DNA from: a bacterium
GTDB taxonomy: Bacteria > Zhuqueibacterota > QNDG01 > JAFGCO01
Length of the DNA stretch: 64,000 bases
Assembly (NCBI GenBank): GCA_016932575.1
Contig: JAFGCO010000011.1
Location: 62,001-126,000 of the forward strand
Direction: 5' to 3'
Below, in pieces: positions 1 through 9,724 of the stretch. The position numbers and the translations under genes were made by a program. Each line of letters starts with the position of its first letter. The first letter of the stretch is position 1. The notes under the pieces were generated by a model. The model was not told the DNA's origin. It worked only from the letters and a program-made list of their open reading frames with translations, and ran no database searches.

Positions 1-141
1 CTCTCCCTGATAAAAGCAGTTCCTATATATTTGAATTATCATTATATGCTCTCTGCCGAAAATAATCACAACAGCAGTTTCAACGAGGTGTTGAAACGCG
101 TGAACAGCTTTGATTTTGATAATGCAAAAAAGCCGTCCTGA
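1..141 (+). CDS. C-terminal end of an unidentified protein (5' cut by window edge)
   Basis: Frame 1 is open from the first base for 46 codons and stops at TGA 139-141. The stop lies in the loop of a strong rho-independent terminator, as expected for the end of a real gene. The residues (ending in ...FDFDNAKKPS) are of ordinary mixed composition. I do not recognise the family and the fragment is too short to assign one. Chance openness of 46 codons is possible, so this is tentative. Confidence 0.45.
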   Translation, partial: LSLIKAVPIYLNYHYMLSAENNHNSSFNEVLKRVNSFDFDNAKKPS

Positions 142-157
142 AAGACGGCTTTTTTTT
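126..157. terminator. Rho-independent terminator, bidirectional
   Basis: GCCGTC (132-137) pairs with GACGGC (144-149) around a 6-nt loop. The stem is extended by A-tract/T-tract pairing on both sides, with T8 on the plus strand and A6 on the left. It ends the plus-strand fragment at 141 and can also serve the minus-strand parvulin gene that stops at 205. Confidence 0.85.
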
Positions 158-204
158 ATCTGAAACAAATTGCCCTGATGAGACAATCGATACGAAGCTG
201 ATGT

Positions 205-1224
205 TTAAAACGGCGCGTATTCTACAGCTGCTTCCAATTTTAATTCTTCGATATGCTGTTTGAAAATTTCATTTTTTCTCTCATTTTCAATTTGAGACAT
301 AAGTTTATCTCGAACTTCTTCCAACGGAAGCGTCTCTTTCTTCCGATCAATCACCTTGATAATATGATATCCATATTGCGTTTCCACCAAATCGCTGATT
401 GAATCCACGGGCAATGTGAATGAAGCTTCTTCAAAAGGCTTGACCATATCCCCCCGTTTAAAATCTTGATACAGACCGCCTTTTTCATTGGATCCCGGAT
501 CTTCGGAATATTTTTTCACCAGTTTTTCAAAATCTGCACCGCTTTTTGCCATGGCCAGTACTTCTTCTGCCTTTTTCCGGGTTTCCTGCTTCATTGAATC
601 GGATTTTCCCTGGGTTAAAAAAAGAATATGCCGAACGGAAGCAGTTTTATCCTGATTATAACGATCAATAACCTCCTGCTCTGTCGGGATTACATCCTGA
701 CCGAATTTTTCATCAAAGTATTTGTTAATCAGAAGCCTGTTTTTCATGTCTTCAATCACCTGGTCAACAGAAATGTTGTTATTTTCAAGTTGGGTCATAA
801 ACTGTTCCTCTCCACCCGCCCGGTCATAATTAAGCTGCATGACACTATCCAGTTCTGATTCTGAAATATTTAATCGTGTTTTTTCAATCTTGTTGATCAG
901 TAAATTTTGATTTACGACTTCTTCCAGATTTGATTGAATAATGTTCCGTAATTGATTCTCGCGTGCAGACAAAAGACGGCCACTGCTCTTCCCAAAAAAG
1001 AGATGCAGCTGCTCGATGACTGTGCCCGTAGTGATTTTAATACCTTTTCCTTTGGCCAAAACATTATTGGCATCCGGGTCAAAATAGGGTAATTTCTCGG
1101 AAATACTGACAGCCAGTTGATACGCTTCCGTACCTGGTTCCAATTTTACACTTTGATCTTTTTCTTTTGAACAGGCACCAATCATAATACATAAAACAAC
1201 AAAAACCATCATTAATTTTTTCAT
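205..1224 (-). CDS. Peptidyl-prolyl cis-trans isomerase, parvulin type, lipoprotein
   Basis: The predicted 339-residue protein catalyses proline isomerisation during folding of exported or outer-membrane proteins, as in the PpiC/SurA/PrsA group. The start at 1224 is chosen because AAGGAG lies just upstream; a longer reading to 1287 has no such site. Residues 1-18 form a lipoprotein signal ending in the lipobox IGAC (Cys18). A SurA_N-like helical region covers roughly 60-185. A single parvulin domain covers about 195-295, with the family's typical VRHILF, F-KLVKKYSEDPGS--KGG and F-----G--SDLVET-YGYHIIKV segments. It stands alone, with a promoter region to 1414. Only one parvulin domain is present, so it resembles PpiC/PrsA more than two-domain SurA. 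Confidence 0.88.
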   Translation of the reverse strand: MKKLMMVFVVLCIMIGACSKEKDQSVKLEPGTEAYQLAVSISEKLPYFDPDANNVLAKGKGIKITTGTVIEQLHLFFGKSSGRLLSARENQLRNIIQSNLEEVVNQNLLINKIEKTRLNISESELDSVMQLNYDRAGGEEQFMTQLENNNISVDQVIEDMKNRLLINKYFDEKFGQDVIPTEQEVIDRYNQDKTASVRHILFLTQGKSDSMKQETRKKAEEVLAMAKSGADFEKLVKKYSEDPGSNEKGGLYQDFKRGDMVKPFEEASFTLPVDSISDLVETQYGYHIIKVIDRKKETLPLEEVRDKLMSQIENERKNEIFKQHIEELKLEAAVEYAPF

Positions 1225-1414
1225 TTTAAACTCCTTGTTAAAATTGACATAGGACGTAACTGACCAGCAAATCATTATCAATAACATTTAATTCCGTTCA
1301 TTTCAGGAATCATAGCCCTGGTAGTATAATGTTTTTAATTTATCACTTCTGCTGGACAGCCTTATCTTATTTGTTACATAAAAGTACAAAAAGATATTTA
1401 GATTTCCCAGTGAA

Positions 1415-1918
1415 TTATATCAGATCGCGAATATAGGGACGAAATATCCGGCAGACAAACAAAAAAACAATATTTGCCGCCAACAATGCGAGTAACACCG
1501 GCCATGAGAATCCGTGAATGGCCACTCCCAATGCTGTCCCCGAGGCCGGAGGATGTTCCATATCAAAGACAACCATGAAAAACATGGAAAAGCCGACAGC
1601 CAGCGCATAAGCCATTAATGTAATCATCACATGCGGCTGAGGAATAACAGCGCACAGGCTGCCGCAGACGAATCCAATCATATGCCCGCCAATCACATTT
1701 CTCGGTTTGGCTGTTACGCTTTTCGGCATGGAAAATACAATAAAAGCCGTAGCACCAATTGAAGCCGATATCACCAGATTCTGAAATTTTAATACCAGTA
1801 AAACAGCAAACATAGAAATCATGGCGAACATGCTTTGAAAAACATAATGTTTCCAATGACTGCGAAACTCCTGCAGCATCTGCGAAACACTGCGCTGTGT
1901 TGAATTTCTGTTTCTCAT
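1415..1918 (-). CDS. HPP family integral membrane protein
   Basis: About 167 residues with four to five hydrophobic segments. It contains the family signature EHPPASGTALG and the preceding SIGATAFIVFSMP...KPRNVIGGH block characteristic of the HPP family (PF04982). Some relatives in cyanobacteria and plants have been linked to nitrite transport across membranes, but the function of bacterial members is mostly unknown. The ATG at 1918 follows AAGGA at a good distance. An in-frame ATG at 1930 is also possible, but that codon has no clear ribosome site. It starts about 20 bases after the stop of the methyltransferase gene upstream, so the two are probably co-transcribed. Confidence 0.8.
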   Translation of the reverse strand: MRNRNSTQRSVSQMLQEFRSHWKHYVFQSMFAMISMFAVLLVLKFQNLVISASIGATAFIVFSMPKSVTAKPRNVIGGHMIGFVCGSLCAVIPQPHVMITLMAYALAVGFSMFFMVVFDMEHPPASGTALGVAIHGFSWPVLLALLAANIVFLFVCRIFRPYIRDLI

Positions 1919-1937
1919 GGATTCCTTCATAATAGAT

Positions 1938-2714
1938 TCAAATTCGTCTCAGTAAATAGGTCACGCAGACCAACTGATTTTCAAGGATCTGGTTTTCCCT
2001 GATCTGCGCATCGAGATATTTCTGCAGAATGTCCTGTTTATCCGGATATTGTAATATGAATTCATTGGCTCTTTTTTCAATGGCCTGATAGATTTGCCGG
2101 TTTGATTTCTTAATAAATGATGCGTCCATTGTCTGTTGACCCGCACATATAAATCCGGCCCTTTGGATTTGTTTCATCATCTCCGTTTCAGACAGATACA
2201 TGTCCGATTGCCAGGAAACGTTATCAGGAATGTACCCGTCATCCAAAACAACATGTCCATTCGGTCTCAGACGCAATTTGATTTGTTTGAGCGTCTCTTC
2301 AACCGTTCCCAGCACGGGGCCAATAGAGCCCAGTATAATCAAGTCATATCCCTTGAACTCGGATGAAAGCTTACGGATATCTCCCACTTCAAACCGGCAT
2401 AAATGAGAGACGCCGTTTTGTTCAGCATGCTCCCATGCTTCTTTGATAAACGCCGGCATGGCATCAATGCCATGCACACGGAACCCAAATACCCTGGCCA
2501 ATGGAACGGAGATCGCCCCCTTGCCGCATCCCAGATCCAGCACGGTGAAATCGGATTGCTGATCCAGCTGATGCTTTCTGATCAGGCCAAGAATCACGTC
2601 TGCCGATGAACCGATCTCCCATAAATCCTGCAGCAAATATGGGAGGTAAGGATAGAGGGCCTCGTCTTCACCGTCCAGGGATTGAACAACCGATATGATG
2701 ATATCATCCTGCAA
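1938..2714 (-). CDS. Class I SAM-dependent methyltransferase
   Basis: The 258-residue protein has a Rossmann methyltransferase core. Motif I is VLDLGCGKGAISVPLA near residue 68, followed by the acidic end of strand 2 (GIDAMP), motif II around FEVGDIRKL, and a post-motif YDLIILGSIGPVLG segment. This predicts transfer of a methyl group from S-adenosylmethionine to an unknown substrate. The start is a TTG at 2714, supported by GGAG seven bases upstream; no in-frame ATG lies near it. The HPP protein follows closely. The small-molecule-type fold (methyltransferase 11/25-like) does not reveal the substrate. Confidence 0.78.
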   Translation of the reverse strand: MQDDIIISVVQSLDGEDEALYPYLPYLLQDLWEIGSSADVILGLIRKHQLDQQSDFTVLDLGCGKGAISVPLARVFGFRVHGIDAMPAFIKEAWEHAEQNGVSHLCRFEVGDIRKLSSEFKGYDLIILGSIGPVLGTVEETLKQIKLRLRPNGHVVLDDGYIPDNVSWQSDMYLSETEMMKQIQRAGFICAGQQTMDASFIKKSNRQIYQAIEKRANEFILQYPDKQDILQKYLDAQIRENQILENQLVCVTYLLRRI

Positions 2715-2857
2715 TTATTTTCTCCAGTTCAGAAAAAAAATATAAATATAAATTTATGTATTTGAGTACAGCGAAATCCATAATAAATATAAACAGAAGA
2801 AAAAAGACGATGATCCTGACCGATTTTTTATGATCTGTTGTTTGATAAATCACAAAT

Positions 2858-5119
2858 TTACTTTCCCATTTCTAGCAGTTTCAGTGCGCTCTCTTTTCCC
2901 TTTTCACCCACCTCGAGAACCGGTCCCACACAGGACGGACACCCGTTTGTACACGTACAGGAGCGTATAAGGTCTCTGGCAGCATCAATCAGATCCTCAT
3001 GAATCCCGAACAGTTTTTGGCTGTAACCCACACCTCCAGGCGTATGTTCATAAATATAAACCGTGGGTTTAGAAGAAAATGGCGAGCGGAGCATAGGGAC
3101 CGTACGTAAATCTTTTGGATCGGTCATCACCCACAACGGCGCCACATTTTCGAGCACATTGGCCACGGCTTTTAAGGCATCCCCGAGATTGTCTTCAGTC
3201 ATGCTCAATTGATCCTTGACTGTATCATCCAATTCCCACCAATAGGCTGTGGTATGCATGGTTATTTCAGGTAGATGAATTTTACCGGCCCCCACATTTT
3301 CATGGGTATTGAATTTTATTTTTTTATAAAGGGTTGCGAGATTGGTCACGCTTACCTCGCCGTGGCCCTTCTGCCCGCAGGATACGGGAACCTGCTTAAA
3401 GGCGTCAATGACCCGGATATCCGTCTTCATCTGCGCATCTGTGTAATAATCCGTCTTTTTCTCTTGAACATACGCTTTTCTCCGGTTCCAATCAAGCTTA
3501 TCTACATGAAACTTACGACCCTCATGAATATAGATGGCTTCATCGTGAACCAGCATAGGCGCGCTGAACAAATCCACTTCCCCGATAACACGCTCTCCCT
3601 GCGTGGTATCAATAATCACCACATTGTCCGGGGCAGCCCTTCGCAAACTCACCTCTTCCGCCGGATAGGTTTCACTGGACCAGTGATATTGATCCCCGGC
3701 ATGATGAATCACTTGATGCTCTTCCAGATATGTCAGCAGTTCATCGGTAGAATCCGTACCAAAGTGCTCACCATCCTTAAAAGGCAATTCAAAAGCCGCA
3801 CACTTCAGATGGGATAATAAAATGATAAGATTGTTCGGATCGACCACGCCCATTTCAGGCGGACTTTCGAAAAAATATTCCGGATGATTGATAATATACT
3901 GATCCAGAGGAGCACTTGTGGCGACAAGAATGGCGACAGACAGGGACGATCTCCTGCCTGCACGGCCTGCCTGCTGCCAGGTTGAGGCAATTGTTCCCGG
4001 ATAACCGCACATCATGGCCACTGAGAGCTGGCCGATGTCAATACCCAATTCCAGGGCATTGGTGGAAACCACTGCCTGAATCGATCCGTTCCGCAAACCG
4101 GTTTCTATCTCTCGCCGCTGATTAGGCAGATACCCGCCGCGGTAACCGCGAATTAAACGGGACGATTTTTTCAGGGACTTCATGGCCTCCTGCAAATAGG
4201 TCAGCAGGATTTCCACGCGAAGCCGGCTTCTGGCAAAAATGAGGGTTTGCACGCCGGAGGACAAAAAATGCCGTGCAATGGAACGTACTTCTTTTACAGC
4301 TGATTTTCGAATACCCAGTTCGGGATTAACAACAGGCGGATTATAAAAAATAAAATGTTTTTCACTGCGGGGCGCGCCATTATTATCGATTAAAACCGCT
4401 TTGTCTTCAATGAGTTTCTGAAACAGTTCTTGCGGATTGGCTATGGTTGCAGAACAGCCGACGAACTGGGGGGAAGCACCGTAAAATCGGCATATCCGTT
4501 TTAAACGCCGGATCAAATTCACCAGATGGCTGCCGAAAACACCCCGGTAAGAATGGACTTCATCAATAACCACATATTTCAGATTTTCGAAAAGTTTCAC
4601 CCATTTTGTATGATGCGGTAAAACACCCTGATGAAGCATATCCGGATTGGTAACCACAATATGCCCTACCAGACGAATGGCCCGACGGGCAGATACCGGC
4701 GTATCGCCATCAAATGTATAGGTTTTAATATCCACTCCAAGAATCTGAACCAGATCATGCAATTCGGAAACCTGATCCTGCGAGAGTGCTTTGGTAGGAA
4801 ACAAGTAAAGTGCCCTGTTTTCAGGATTTTCAAGAACCGCATCCAATACGGGAAGATTATAACAAAGCGTTTTTCCTGAAGCGGTCGGTGTGACAACGAC
4901 TGTATGATTTCCGGCCAGAATTGAATCAATGGCGGCGGTCTGATGCGTGTACAGCTTCTTGATACCCCTGGATTGAAGCGCATCCAGAAGCCGGCAATCA
5001 AGTTTTTCCGGAAATCCAGAATATTCAGCAGGTTGCGCCGGTATTTTCTCCCAATGTGTTACGTTGCTGTGGAATTCAGGCGACCTTTCCAGCCAGTCAA
5101 TGAGTTGTAATAGATTCAT
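2858..5119 (-). CDS. DEAD/DEAH-box helicase with DUF1998, MrfA/YprA type
   Basis: At 753 residues it is almost exactly the length of Bacillus MrfA (YprA), a DNA helicase for repair of mitomycin-type damage. Visible motifs are Walker A TPTASGKT (77-84), DEVH in VVIDEVHSY, SAT (VGCSATIAN), and motif VI QQAGRAGRR. The C-terminal DUF1998-like region ends in a four-cysteine cluster (C721, C723, C727, C730) that in this family binds zinc. It lies alone, with a divergent gene upstream at 5194. Function in DNA repair is inferred from the family; no MrfB-like exonuclease is seen beside it. Confidence 0.88.
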   Translation of the reverse strand: MNLLQLIDWLERSPEFHSNVTHWEKIPAQPAEYSGFPEKLDCRLLDALQSRGIKKLYTHQTAAIDSILAGNHTVVVTPTASGKTLCYNLPVLDAVLENPENRALYLFPTKALSQDQVSELHDLVQILGVDIKTYTFDGDTPVSARRAIRLVGHIVVTNPDMLHQGVLPHHTKWVKLFENLKYVVIDEVHSYRGVFGSHLVNLIRRLKRICRFYGASPQFVGCSATIANPQELFQKLIEDKAVLIDNNGAPRSEKHFIFYNPPVVNPELGIRKSAVKEVRSIARHFLSSGVQTLIFARSRLRVEILLTYLQEAMKSLKKSSRLIRGYRGGYLPNQRREIETGLRNGSIQAVVSTNALELGIDIGQLSVAMMCGYPGTIASTWQQAGRAGRRSSLSVAILVATSAPLDQYIINHPEYFFESPPEMGVVDPNNLIILLSHLKCAAFELPFKDGEHFGTDSTDELLTYLEEHQVIHHAGDQYHWSSETYPAEEVSLRRAAPDNVVIIDTTQGERVIGEVDLFSAPMLVHDEAIYIHEGRKFHVDKLDWNRRKAYVQEKKTDYYTDAQMKTDIRVIDAFKQVPVSCGQKGHGEVSVTNLATLYKKIKFNTHENVGAGKIHLPEITMHTTAYWWELDDTVKDQLSMTEDNLGDALKAVANVLENVAPLWVMTDPKDLRTVPMLRSPFSSKPTVYIYEHTPGGVGYSQKLFGIHEDLIDAARDLIRSCTCTNGCPSCVGPVLEVGEKGKESALKLLEMGK

Positions 5120-5193
5120 GGCATCCTATTTGCCTGTTTTATAGATGTAACTGTTATTTAATTGCTTTATTGAGACCCCAAAAGAGAAAATCT

Positions 5194-6036
5194 ATGAAAA
5201 TCGGGTTTCGAATTCTAACGACAAGTCTGATAATTTTAAGCATGCGGGGTTCTGCTCGCTCTGAAAAGTTCCTCTTCTGCTACAAGTTTCGTCCCGGAGA
5301 ATACTTAACATATCAGACCAACCGATGGGACAGTGTTTTAATTGGCAGTAAAAACCGATTTTCTGCCAGTGAAATTCATGTCTATTTAAAAGAAACACTC
5401 GAAGTCCGGAAAGCATCTCCAGAAATTCATCACGCTATTGCATATCATCTGGATGCAGTCGACATAACACCTGACAGGCTGACTTCCAAGATCGAGGATT
5501 GGAATCTGTTTCAGCATTTTCGAAAGCAATTAACTGATACGTTGATATATATGTCCACAAACGGATATCCATTGTGGAATACGGATCATTTTCATTTTAA
5601 TCAACTCACATTGCCTTTGTCTGAATTTCCCCTTGAATTGAATGAAGGCTGGGAATTTGAGTTTGAGCTTCCACATGATCCTCTTTCTTCCCAAAGCTGC
5701 CAATCTGTTGTATTCGGGCATGGTATGCTGTATGATTTTATTAAGGAAGATTCACGAACATTTGCCCGATTTGTTGTCAATACCACCCAGCTTTTTGAAG
5801 GTGAATGCACAATATTCAATGGATCATCACACAACTTCATCAACCGTGAGGGTGTAATTGAAGCCACGCATCTTGTATACTTTGACGAGGATCGTGGCAT
5901 TATCACAAAAATAATTACAGAACAAGTGACAAAAGAAAAACAGTACACACAGTCCGACTATCTGTCATTTACCATTAAAACAAAATCCACCACAGAATTG
6001 GTGGATTGGGATATGGGTAAAGGTCTCCTGCAGTAA
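5194..6036 (+). CDS. Exported protein of unknown function
   Basis: This 280-residue protein begins with a short basic N-terminus and a hydrophobic segment (residues about 4-20) ending in ARS, so it is probably exported. A TTG-initiated reading from 5170 is possible, but the ATG at 5194 gives a normal signal peptide. The rest is rich in aromatic and charged residues and predicted beta strands, with no motif I recognise. It diverges from the helicase gene, and the shared 74-bp gap must hold both promoters. I cannot assign a family. Confidence 0.6.
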   Translation: MKIGFRILTTSLIILSMRGSARSEKFLFCYKFRPGEYLTYQTNRWDSVLIGSKNRFSASEIHVYLKETLEVRKASPEIHHAIAYHLDAVDITPDRLTSKIEDWNLFQHFRKQLTDTLIYMSTNGYPLWNTDHFHFNQLTLPLSEFPLELNEGWEFEFELPHDPLSSQSCQSVVFGHGMLYDFIKEDSRTFARFVVNTTQLFEGECTIFNGSSHNFINREGVIEATHLVYFDEDRGIITKIITEQVTKEKQYTQSDYLSFTIKTKSTTELVDWDMGKGLLQ

Positions 6037-6144
6037 ATATCCGAATTTAATTTTAACGATAGCTCAAGATTAATATATAAAAGCCATTTCAATCCCGCAA
6101 GAATAAAAAGGCCAAAAATAAACCCGAAAAATATCGTGAGTTGA

Positions 6145-6351
6145 TCAGGCTGCAGTGATACCCAGTTTTACGGTCACCTGCCAGTAGGCGACTTTTCCGT
6201 TTTCGACCTGGCCTCGCGTCTCTACTACCTGAAACCAGCGGATATTATTCTCCGCTTCTCCAACATGGGTAATCGCATTATGAACGGCGTCTTCAATACT
6301 CTGTCTGGATGAACCGACAACATCGATTATTTTATATACATGGTCGGACAT
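6145..6351 (-). CDS. Dodecin family flavin-binding protein
   Basis: The 68-residue protein matches dodecin in size and in the pattern MSDHVYKIIDVVGSS--S-EDAV-NAI, followed by a W-V-ETRG block and a final strand ending in Q-TVKLG. Dodecins form small hollow dodecamers that store flavin or flavin breakdown products and protect against photoreduction. Trp in the RWFQVVETRG segment sits where flavin stacks. A strong AGGAGG precedes the ATG. The gene appears to be a single transcription unit between the unknown exported protein and the sulfatase. Confidence 0.9.
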   Translation of the reverse strand: MSDHVYKIIDVVGSSRQSIEDAVHNAITHVGEAENNIRWFQVVETRGQVENGKVAYWQVTVKLGITAA

Positions 6352-6451
6352 GATAACCTCCTAATCAATGTCTGATTTATGATATCAAACGATTCTCATG
6401 AATTGATGGTTCCCGAATTCAAACCCAAATGTTCACCTGGCAATCGAGTGA

Positions 6452-8296
6452 CTATTTCTCAAGATCAGAGAGCGCCTTTAAGATTACCTTGCGCACGTCT
6501 TCATCAGGATCGGATATTTTTTTTAACATTTTGGGCTTCAGCGGTCGGGCAGTCTCATTTAAATAATCAATAGCATTTGCGGCCCGCAGCCGCACAGCAT
6601 TTATTTCATGATCCAAAAGCATACTGAGTATGGATAGTGATTTTCTGGGATCACTGAACCGTGCTGCGTATTCAGCAGCGGCAATCTGGACATCCGGGCA
6701 TGCATCCTCAAAGAGATTCTGAATATCAGGCAGAAGAGGTACCGCCCGGCAGCCGAGAATAAGACAACCCGTAATACCCCAATATCGAATTACAGCATCC
6801 GCATCATGCATATACTGCTTGAGTAAAAATAAATTCTCAATCTTCCCCAGGCTGGCGGTTTCAGCCGCATGACTGGATTTTTCGAAATCGTAATGTCCTG
6901 TCTTTCGGACCATCTCATAAACCGTGGTTTTCCTGGTTCTGGCAATCATCTCTCCTTCGGGGATAAATCCTGTATCCTGTATCTTTTCCATCCATTGATT
7001 CAAAGCCTGTCTCATCTGAAACAGAATTTTTCGATAATCGGGATCTTCAGCAAGATTTTTCACTTCATCCGGATCGTTTTCGGTATCATACAGTTCTTCC
7101 GCAGGTTTGTGCTCCCAAAAAAACCGTTGACTCCCCGCGCATTTGCTTTGTTTGTAAAGAGATTCCCACCTTCGCGTCGTAGGCATGCGCCATAAATATT
7201 CCACATGCTGTCCGTAAATCAAATGAGGCATGTAATTGCGAATATATTTGAATTTATCACTATGAACAGCTCGCATGAGATCATACCGTTCATCCATACG
7301 GTCACGAAAACAGTAAACATAATCCTGTGGTTTTCTCTGCTGAAGACCCAGGAAAGCTTGTCCCTGCATATGAGAGGGAATCTCCACGCCGGCAAGACTC
7401 AGGATCGTGGGTGCCAGATCAACAAAACTGATCAGTCGGTTCGACATTGTGCCCGGGGCAGATGGAGCCAGGTGCTGATATTGTTTCGGAAACCGGACAA
7501 TAAAGGGCACATGAATACCCGAATCATATAAAAACCGCTTGCTTCTTGTGAGTACTCCCCCATGATCAGAATAATAAAATACAATTGTATTATCGAGCAA
7601 GCCTTCGGCTTCCAATGCATTTAACCTGTCTCCGATTTGACAGTCCAGTTCAGCAATACGGTCATAATACTGCGCCCAATCGTGACGAATAACCGGATCG
7701 TCCGGATGATAATCCGGCAGCCGCATTTGATCCGGATCATGCTGCACATCTGTCGTTTGATGCAGCGAACTCTCATGACTCACCGTGAAATTGAAAACCG
7801 CAAAAAAAGGCTGCTCCGGATTTCGATTTGCATAAGTGGCTTGTGTGCTGGATTCATCCCACACGTTGTCAGGTTTTTTTGCGACATTATAATCTTCTTT
7901 CGAATTGTTCGTGCAGTAATATCCGGCCTGCCGTAAAAGCTGGGGAAAAAATGTTATAGAATTTGGAACAGCCCGTTTGCTGCGCATATGCTGGGTACCC
8001 AGAGAACTGGCATACATCCCGGTAATAATCGAGTTCCTGGCCGGAGCGCATACAGGGGCATTTGCGAACGCATGTGTGAACATAATTCCTTCGGATGCCA
8101 GCCGGTCCATATTTGGCGTGTTTGCATTGGGATCTCCGTAACATCCTAAAAACGGTCCGTTGTCTTCACTGGTGAGCCATAAAATATTGGGCCGGTCTGG
8201 TTTTTCCCGGCAATGGATAACAGCTGACATGGCTAAAGCCATAGTGCCGGTGCTGGTGGTTTTAATAAAATCCCGCCGTTTCATTTTTTTTGACAT
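6452..8296 (-). CDS. Cysteine-type sulfatase with C-terminal HEAT-like repeats
   Basis: The 614-residue protein hydrolyses a sulfate ester, probably of a polysaccharide or glycan. It has a Tat-like N-terminus (MKRRDFIK, then a hydrophobic stretch), a metal-binding SEDN near residue 45, and the sulfatase signature C-A-P-A-R followed by TG, with Cys83 as the residue converted to formylglycine. A second metal site DHGG lies near residue 285. From about 510 the sequence becomes an HEAT-like alpha repeat (R-AAN-I-YL...DPDEDVRK), an addition seen in some FCB and planctomycete sulfatases. The start at 8296 has GAGG upstream; the longer reading to 8404 is unlikely. The Cys type needs an anaerobic or FGE maturase, and a radical SAM maturase lies at 61741. 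Confidence 0.9.
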   Translation of the reverse strand: MSKKMKRRDFIKTTSTGTMALAMSAVIHCREKPDRPNILWLTSEDNGPFLGCYGDPNANTPNMDRLASEGIMFTHAFANAPVCAPARNSIITGMYASSLGTQHMRSKRAVPNSITFFPQLLRQAGYYCTNNSKEDYNVAKKPDNVWDESSTQATYANRNPEQPFFAVFNFTVSHESSLHQTTDVQHDPDQMRLPDYHPDDPVIRHDWAQYYDRIAELDCQIGDRLNALEAEGLLDNTIVFYYSDHGGVLTRSKRFLYDSGIHVPFIVRFPKQYQHLAPSAPGTMSNRLISFVDLAPTILSLAGVEIPSHMQGQAFLGLQQRKPQDYVYCFRDRMDERYDLMRAVHSDKFKYIRNYMPHLIYGQHVEYLWRMPTTRRWESLYKQSKCAGSQRFFWEHKPAEELYDTENDPDEVKNLAEDPDYRKILFQMRQALNQWMEKIQDTGFIPEGEMIARTRKTTVYEMVRKTGHYDFEKSSHAAETASLGKIENLFLLKQYMHDADAVIRYWGITGCLILGCRAVPLLPDIQNLFEDACPDVQIAAAEYAARFSDPRKSLSILSMLLDHEINAVRLRAANAIDYLNETARPLKPKMLKKISDPDEDVRKVILKALSDLEK

Positions 8297-8448
8297 AATT
8301 GCCTCATCGAGTTTATTACCCTGCATCGATCCATTTGCCGAATTTGAATCCCACCTGTTTAAAATGAGAAGCTTAATAGAAATCACAGATATCCTGGATA
8401 TCACTAAATTGAACGTATCAAATATTCAAGTCATTTCCCTTGTTTTGG

Positions 8449-9582
8449 TTAAGGTGAATCATCAGGCTGGTACTCAAACGGCAGCATATCAGCAACTCCG
8501 CAAACAGACCAGTGTCCGGAAACGGAAAATGCATGAGGTGTATGCACATTACCTAACGGATCGATTAGGGCCATATCACAGTTCATGTTAAAAAAACACG
8601 GTTCATAAAACTCGAGCTGATAAAAATCTGCCTTTTGTGCCTGCTCAACGAACTTGTCCGTTTTTCTCGGAATATGATGGGACAATAACATATAATGTCC
8701 TTTCAGACAGATTGACTTTAATCCGGGAAAATCGCTCTTTACGGCCATCTTTACATCTTCTCCGACTCGATCGGTGGATCCCCAGGTATAAATTTTATTA
8801 CCAACCTGCTTCACTTCATAAAGTTCCAGCCCCTCTTGATCCAGAGACTGATGATATGCAGCCCTCAGAAAATGACGGAAAGAACCCAGATAGGTTTTCT
8901 GCCGCTGCCTGACCCATCGAATCGAATCATCCAGGGCTTGGACCGGCATAGGACGGAAAACAGGATAAATTTGATATTTTATTTGATTCGGCCCGCATCT
9001 GAAATTTTCCAGAATCAAACTGATATCATACCCAAGCGCCTGATTCCGGATGCGGATCAGACTGTCTGTGGATGCATAAAGCCATCCCTGACGGACAGTA
9101 AAATCAATCACTTCAGGATGATAAAAATGGCAGTATTTTGCGTTTTCTGTTTTTCCCAGAAAAGCTTTCCGGAATTCCTGAAAATGTTTTTGCCATAATT
9201 TTTCCCGTTCAGCAACAATCTCGATGCGTTTGCCGGACAATACACGGGGAACAAGTTCTACGGCAAGGTGGACTGTTTTCTCTTTAAGCAGATTCACATG
9301 AAGCACTTTTGTTTGATAAGCAATGTGATGGACGACCACTTTATAACAACCCGGAGCGATATTATTCATTTTGAATGTACCATCCGTTGCTGTAGCGGAG
9401 CCTATGGTGGTATTGGATATAAACACATCCGCAAAATAAACCGGATCCTTTGTTTTGGAGTCGATTACCCGGCCGCGGATGTCAGATCCATGGTCCTGTC
9501 CCAGAAAAATAGAGACTGATAACATGAAAAAAAAGGGAGTTATATATTTATAAACTTTTTTGTGTAACCTGATGTTCTTCAT
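8449..9582 (-). CDS. Exported protein with CarboxypepD_reg-like domain
   Basis: About 377 residues. A signal-type hydrophobic stretch (near residues 10-28) is followed at about 35-115 by a carboxypeptidase-regulatory-like domain with the hallmarks GRVIDSKTKDPVYFADV, G-ATDGTFKM and APGCYKV-V-HIAYQ. This domain is typical of outer-membrane and surface proteins in the FCB group. The remaining 260 residues are unrecognised. The start is uncertain: ATG 9582 is taken, while a TTG at 9615 is also in frame and neither has a strong ribosome site. It is close to the sulfatase (153 bases) and may be co-transcribed, but no shared function can be shown. Confidence 0.65.
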   Translation of the reverse strand: MKNIRLHKKVYKYITPFFFMLSVSIFLGQDHGSDIRGRVIDSKTKDPVYFADVFISNTTIGSATATDGTFKMNNIAPGCYKVVVHHIAYQTKVLHVNLLKEKTVHLAVELVPRVLSGKRIEIVAEREKLWQKHFQEFRKAFLGKTENAKYCHFYHPEVIDFTVRQGWLYASTDSLIRIRNQALGYDISLILENFRCGPNQIKYQIYPVFRPMPVQALDDSIRWVRQRQKTYLGSFRHFLRAAYHQSLDQEGLELYEVKQVGNKIYTWGSTDRVGEDVKMAVKSDFPGLKSICLKGHYMLLSHHIPRKTDKFVEQAQKADFYQLEFYEPCFFNMNCDMALIDPLGNVHTPHAFSVSGHWSVCGVADMLPFEYQPDDSP

Positions 9583-9675
9583 GTTTAACAGGGAGATATT
9601 ATTTATGACATTCAAATTGATTATAACAATATCTAAAAGTAATGAGTATTACCTATTCATGCAATAAAAAAATAA

Positions 9676-9721
9676 TTGACAACAAATAAACAATTTATTA
9701 TATTTCGTTATATATCGAAAT
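9676..9721 (+). promoter_or_regulatory. arsR promoter with overlapping ArsR operator
   Basis: TTGACA (9676-9681), a 17-bp spacer and TATATT (9699-9704) form a near-consensus sigma-70 promoter. An inverted repeat with arms ATTTCG (9702-9707) and CGAAAT (9716-9721) overlaps the -10 element and the expected start site, as expected for a repressor operator. A near-identical palindrome recurs at 10101-10120. Confidence 0.85.
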
Positions 9722-9724
9722 GAT

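Noticed and set aside
5192-5948. Open frames antisense to the unknown exported protein at 5194-6036
   Set aside because: No start signals; the sense frame has a plausible signal peptide and full-length continuity.
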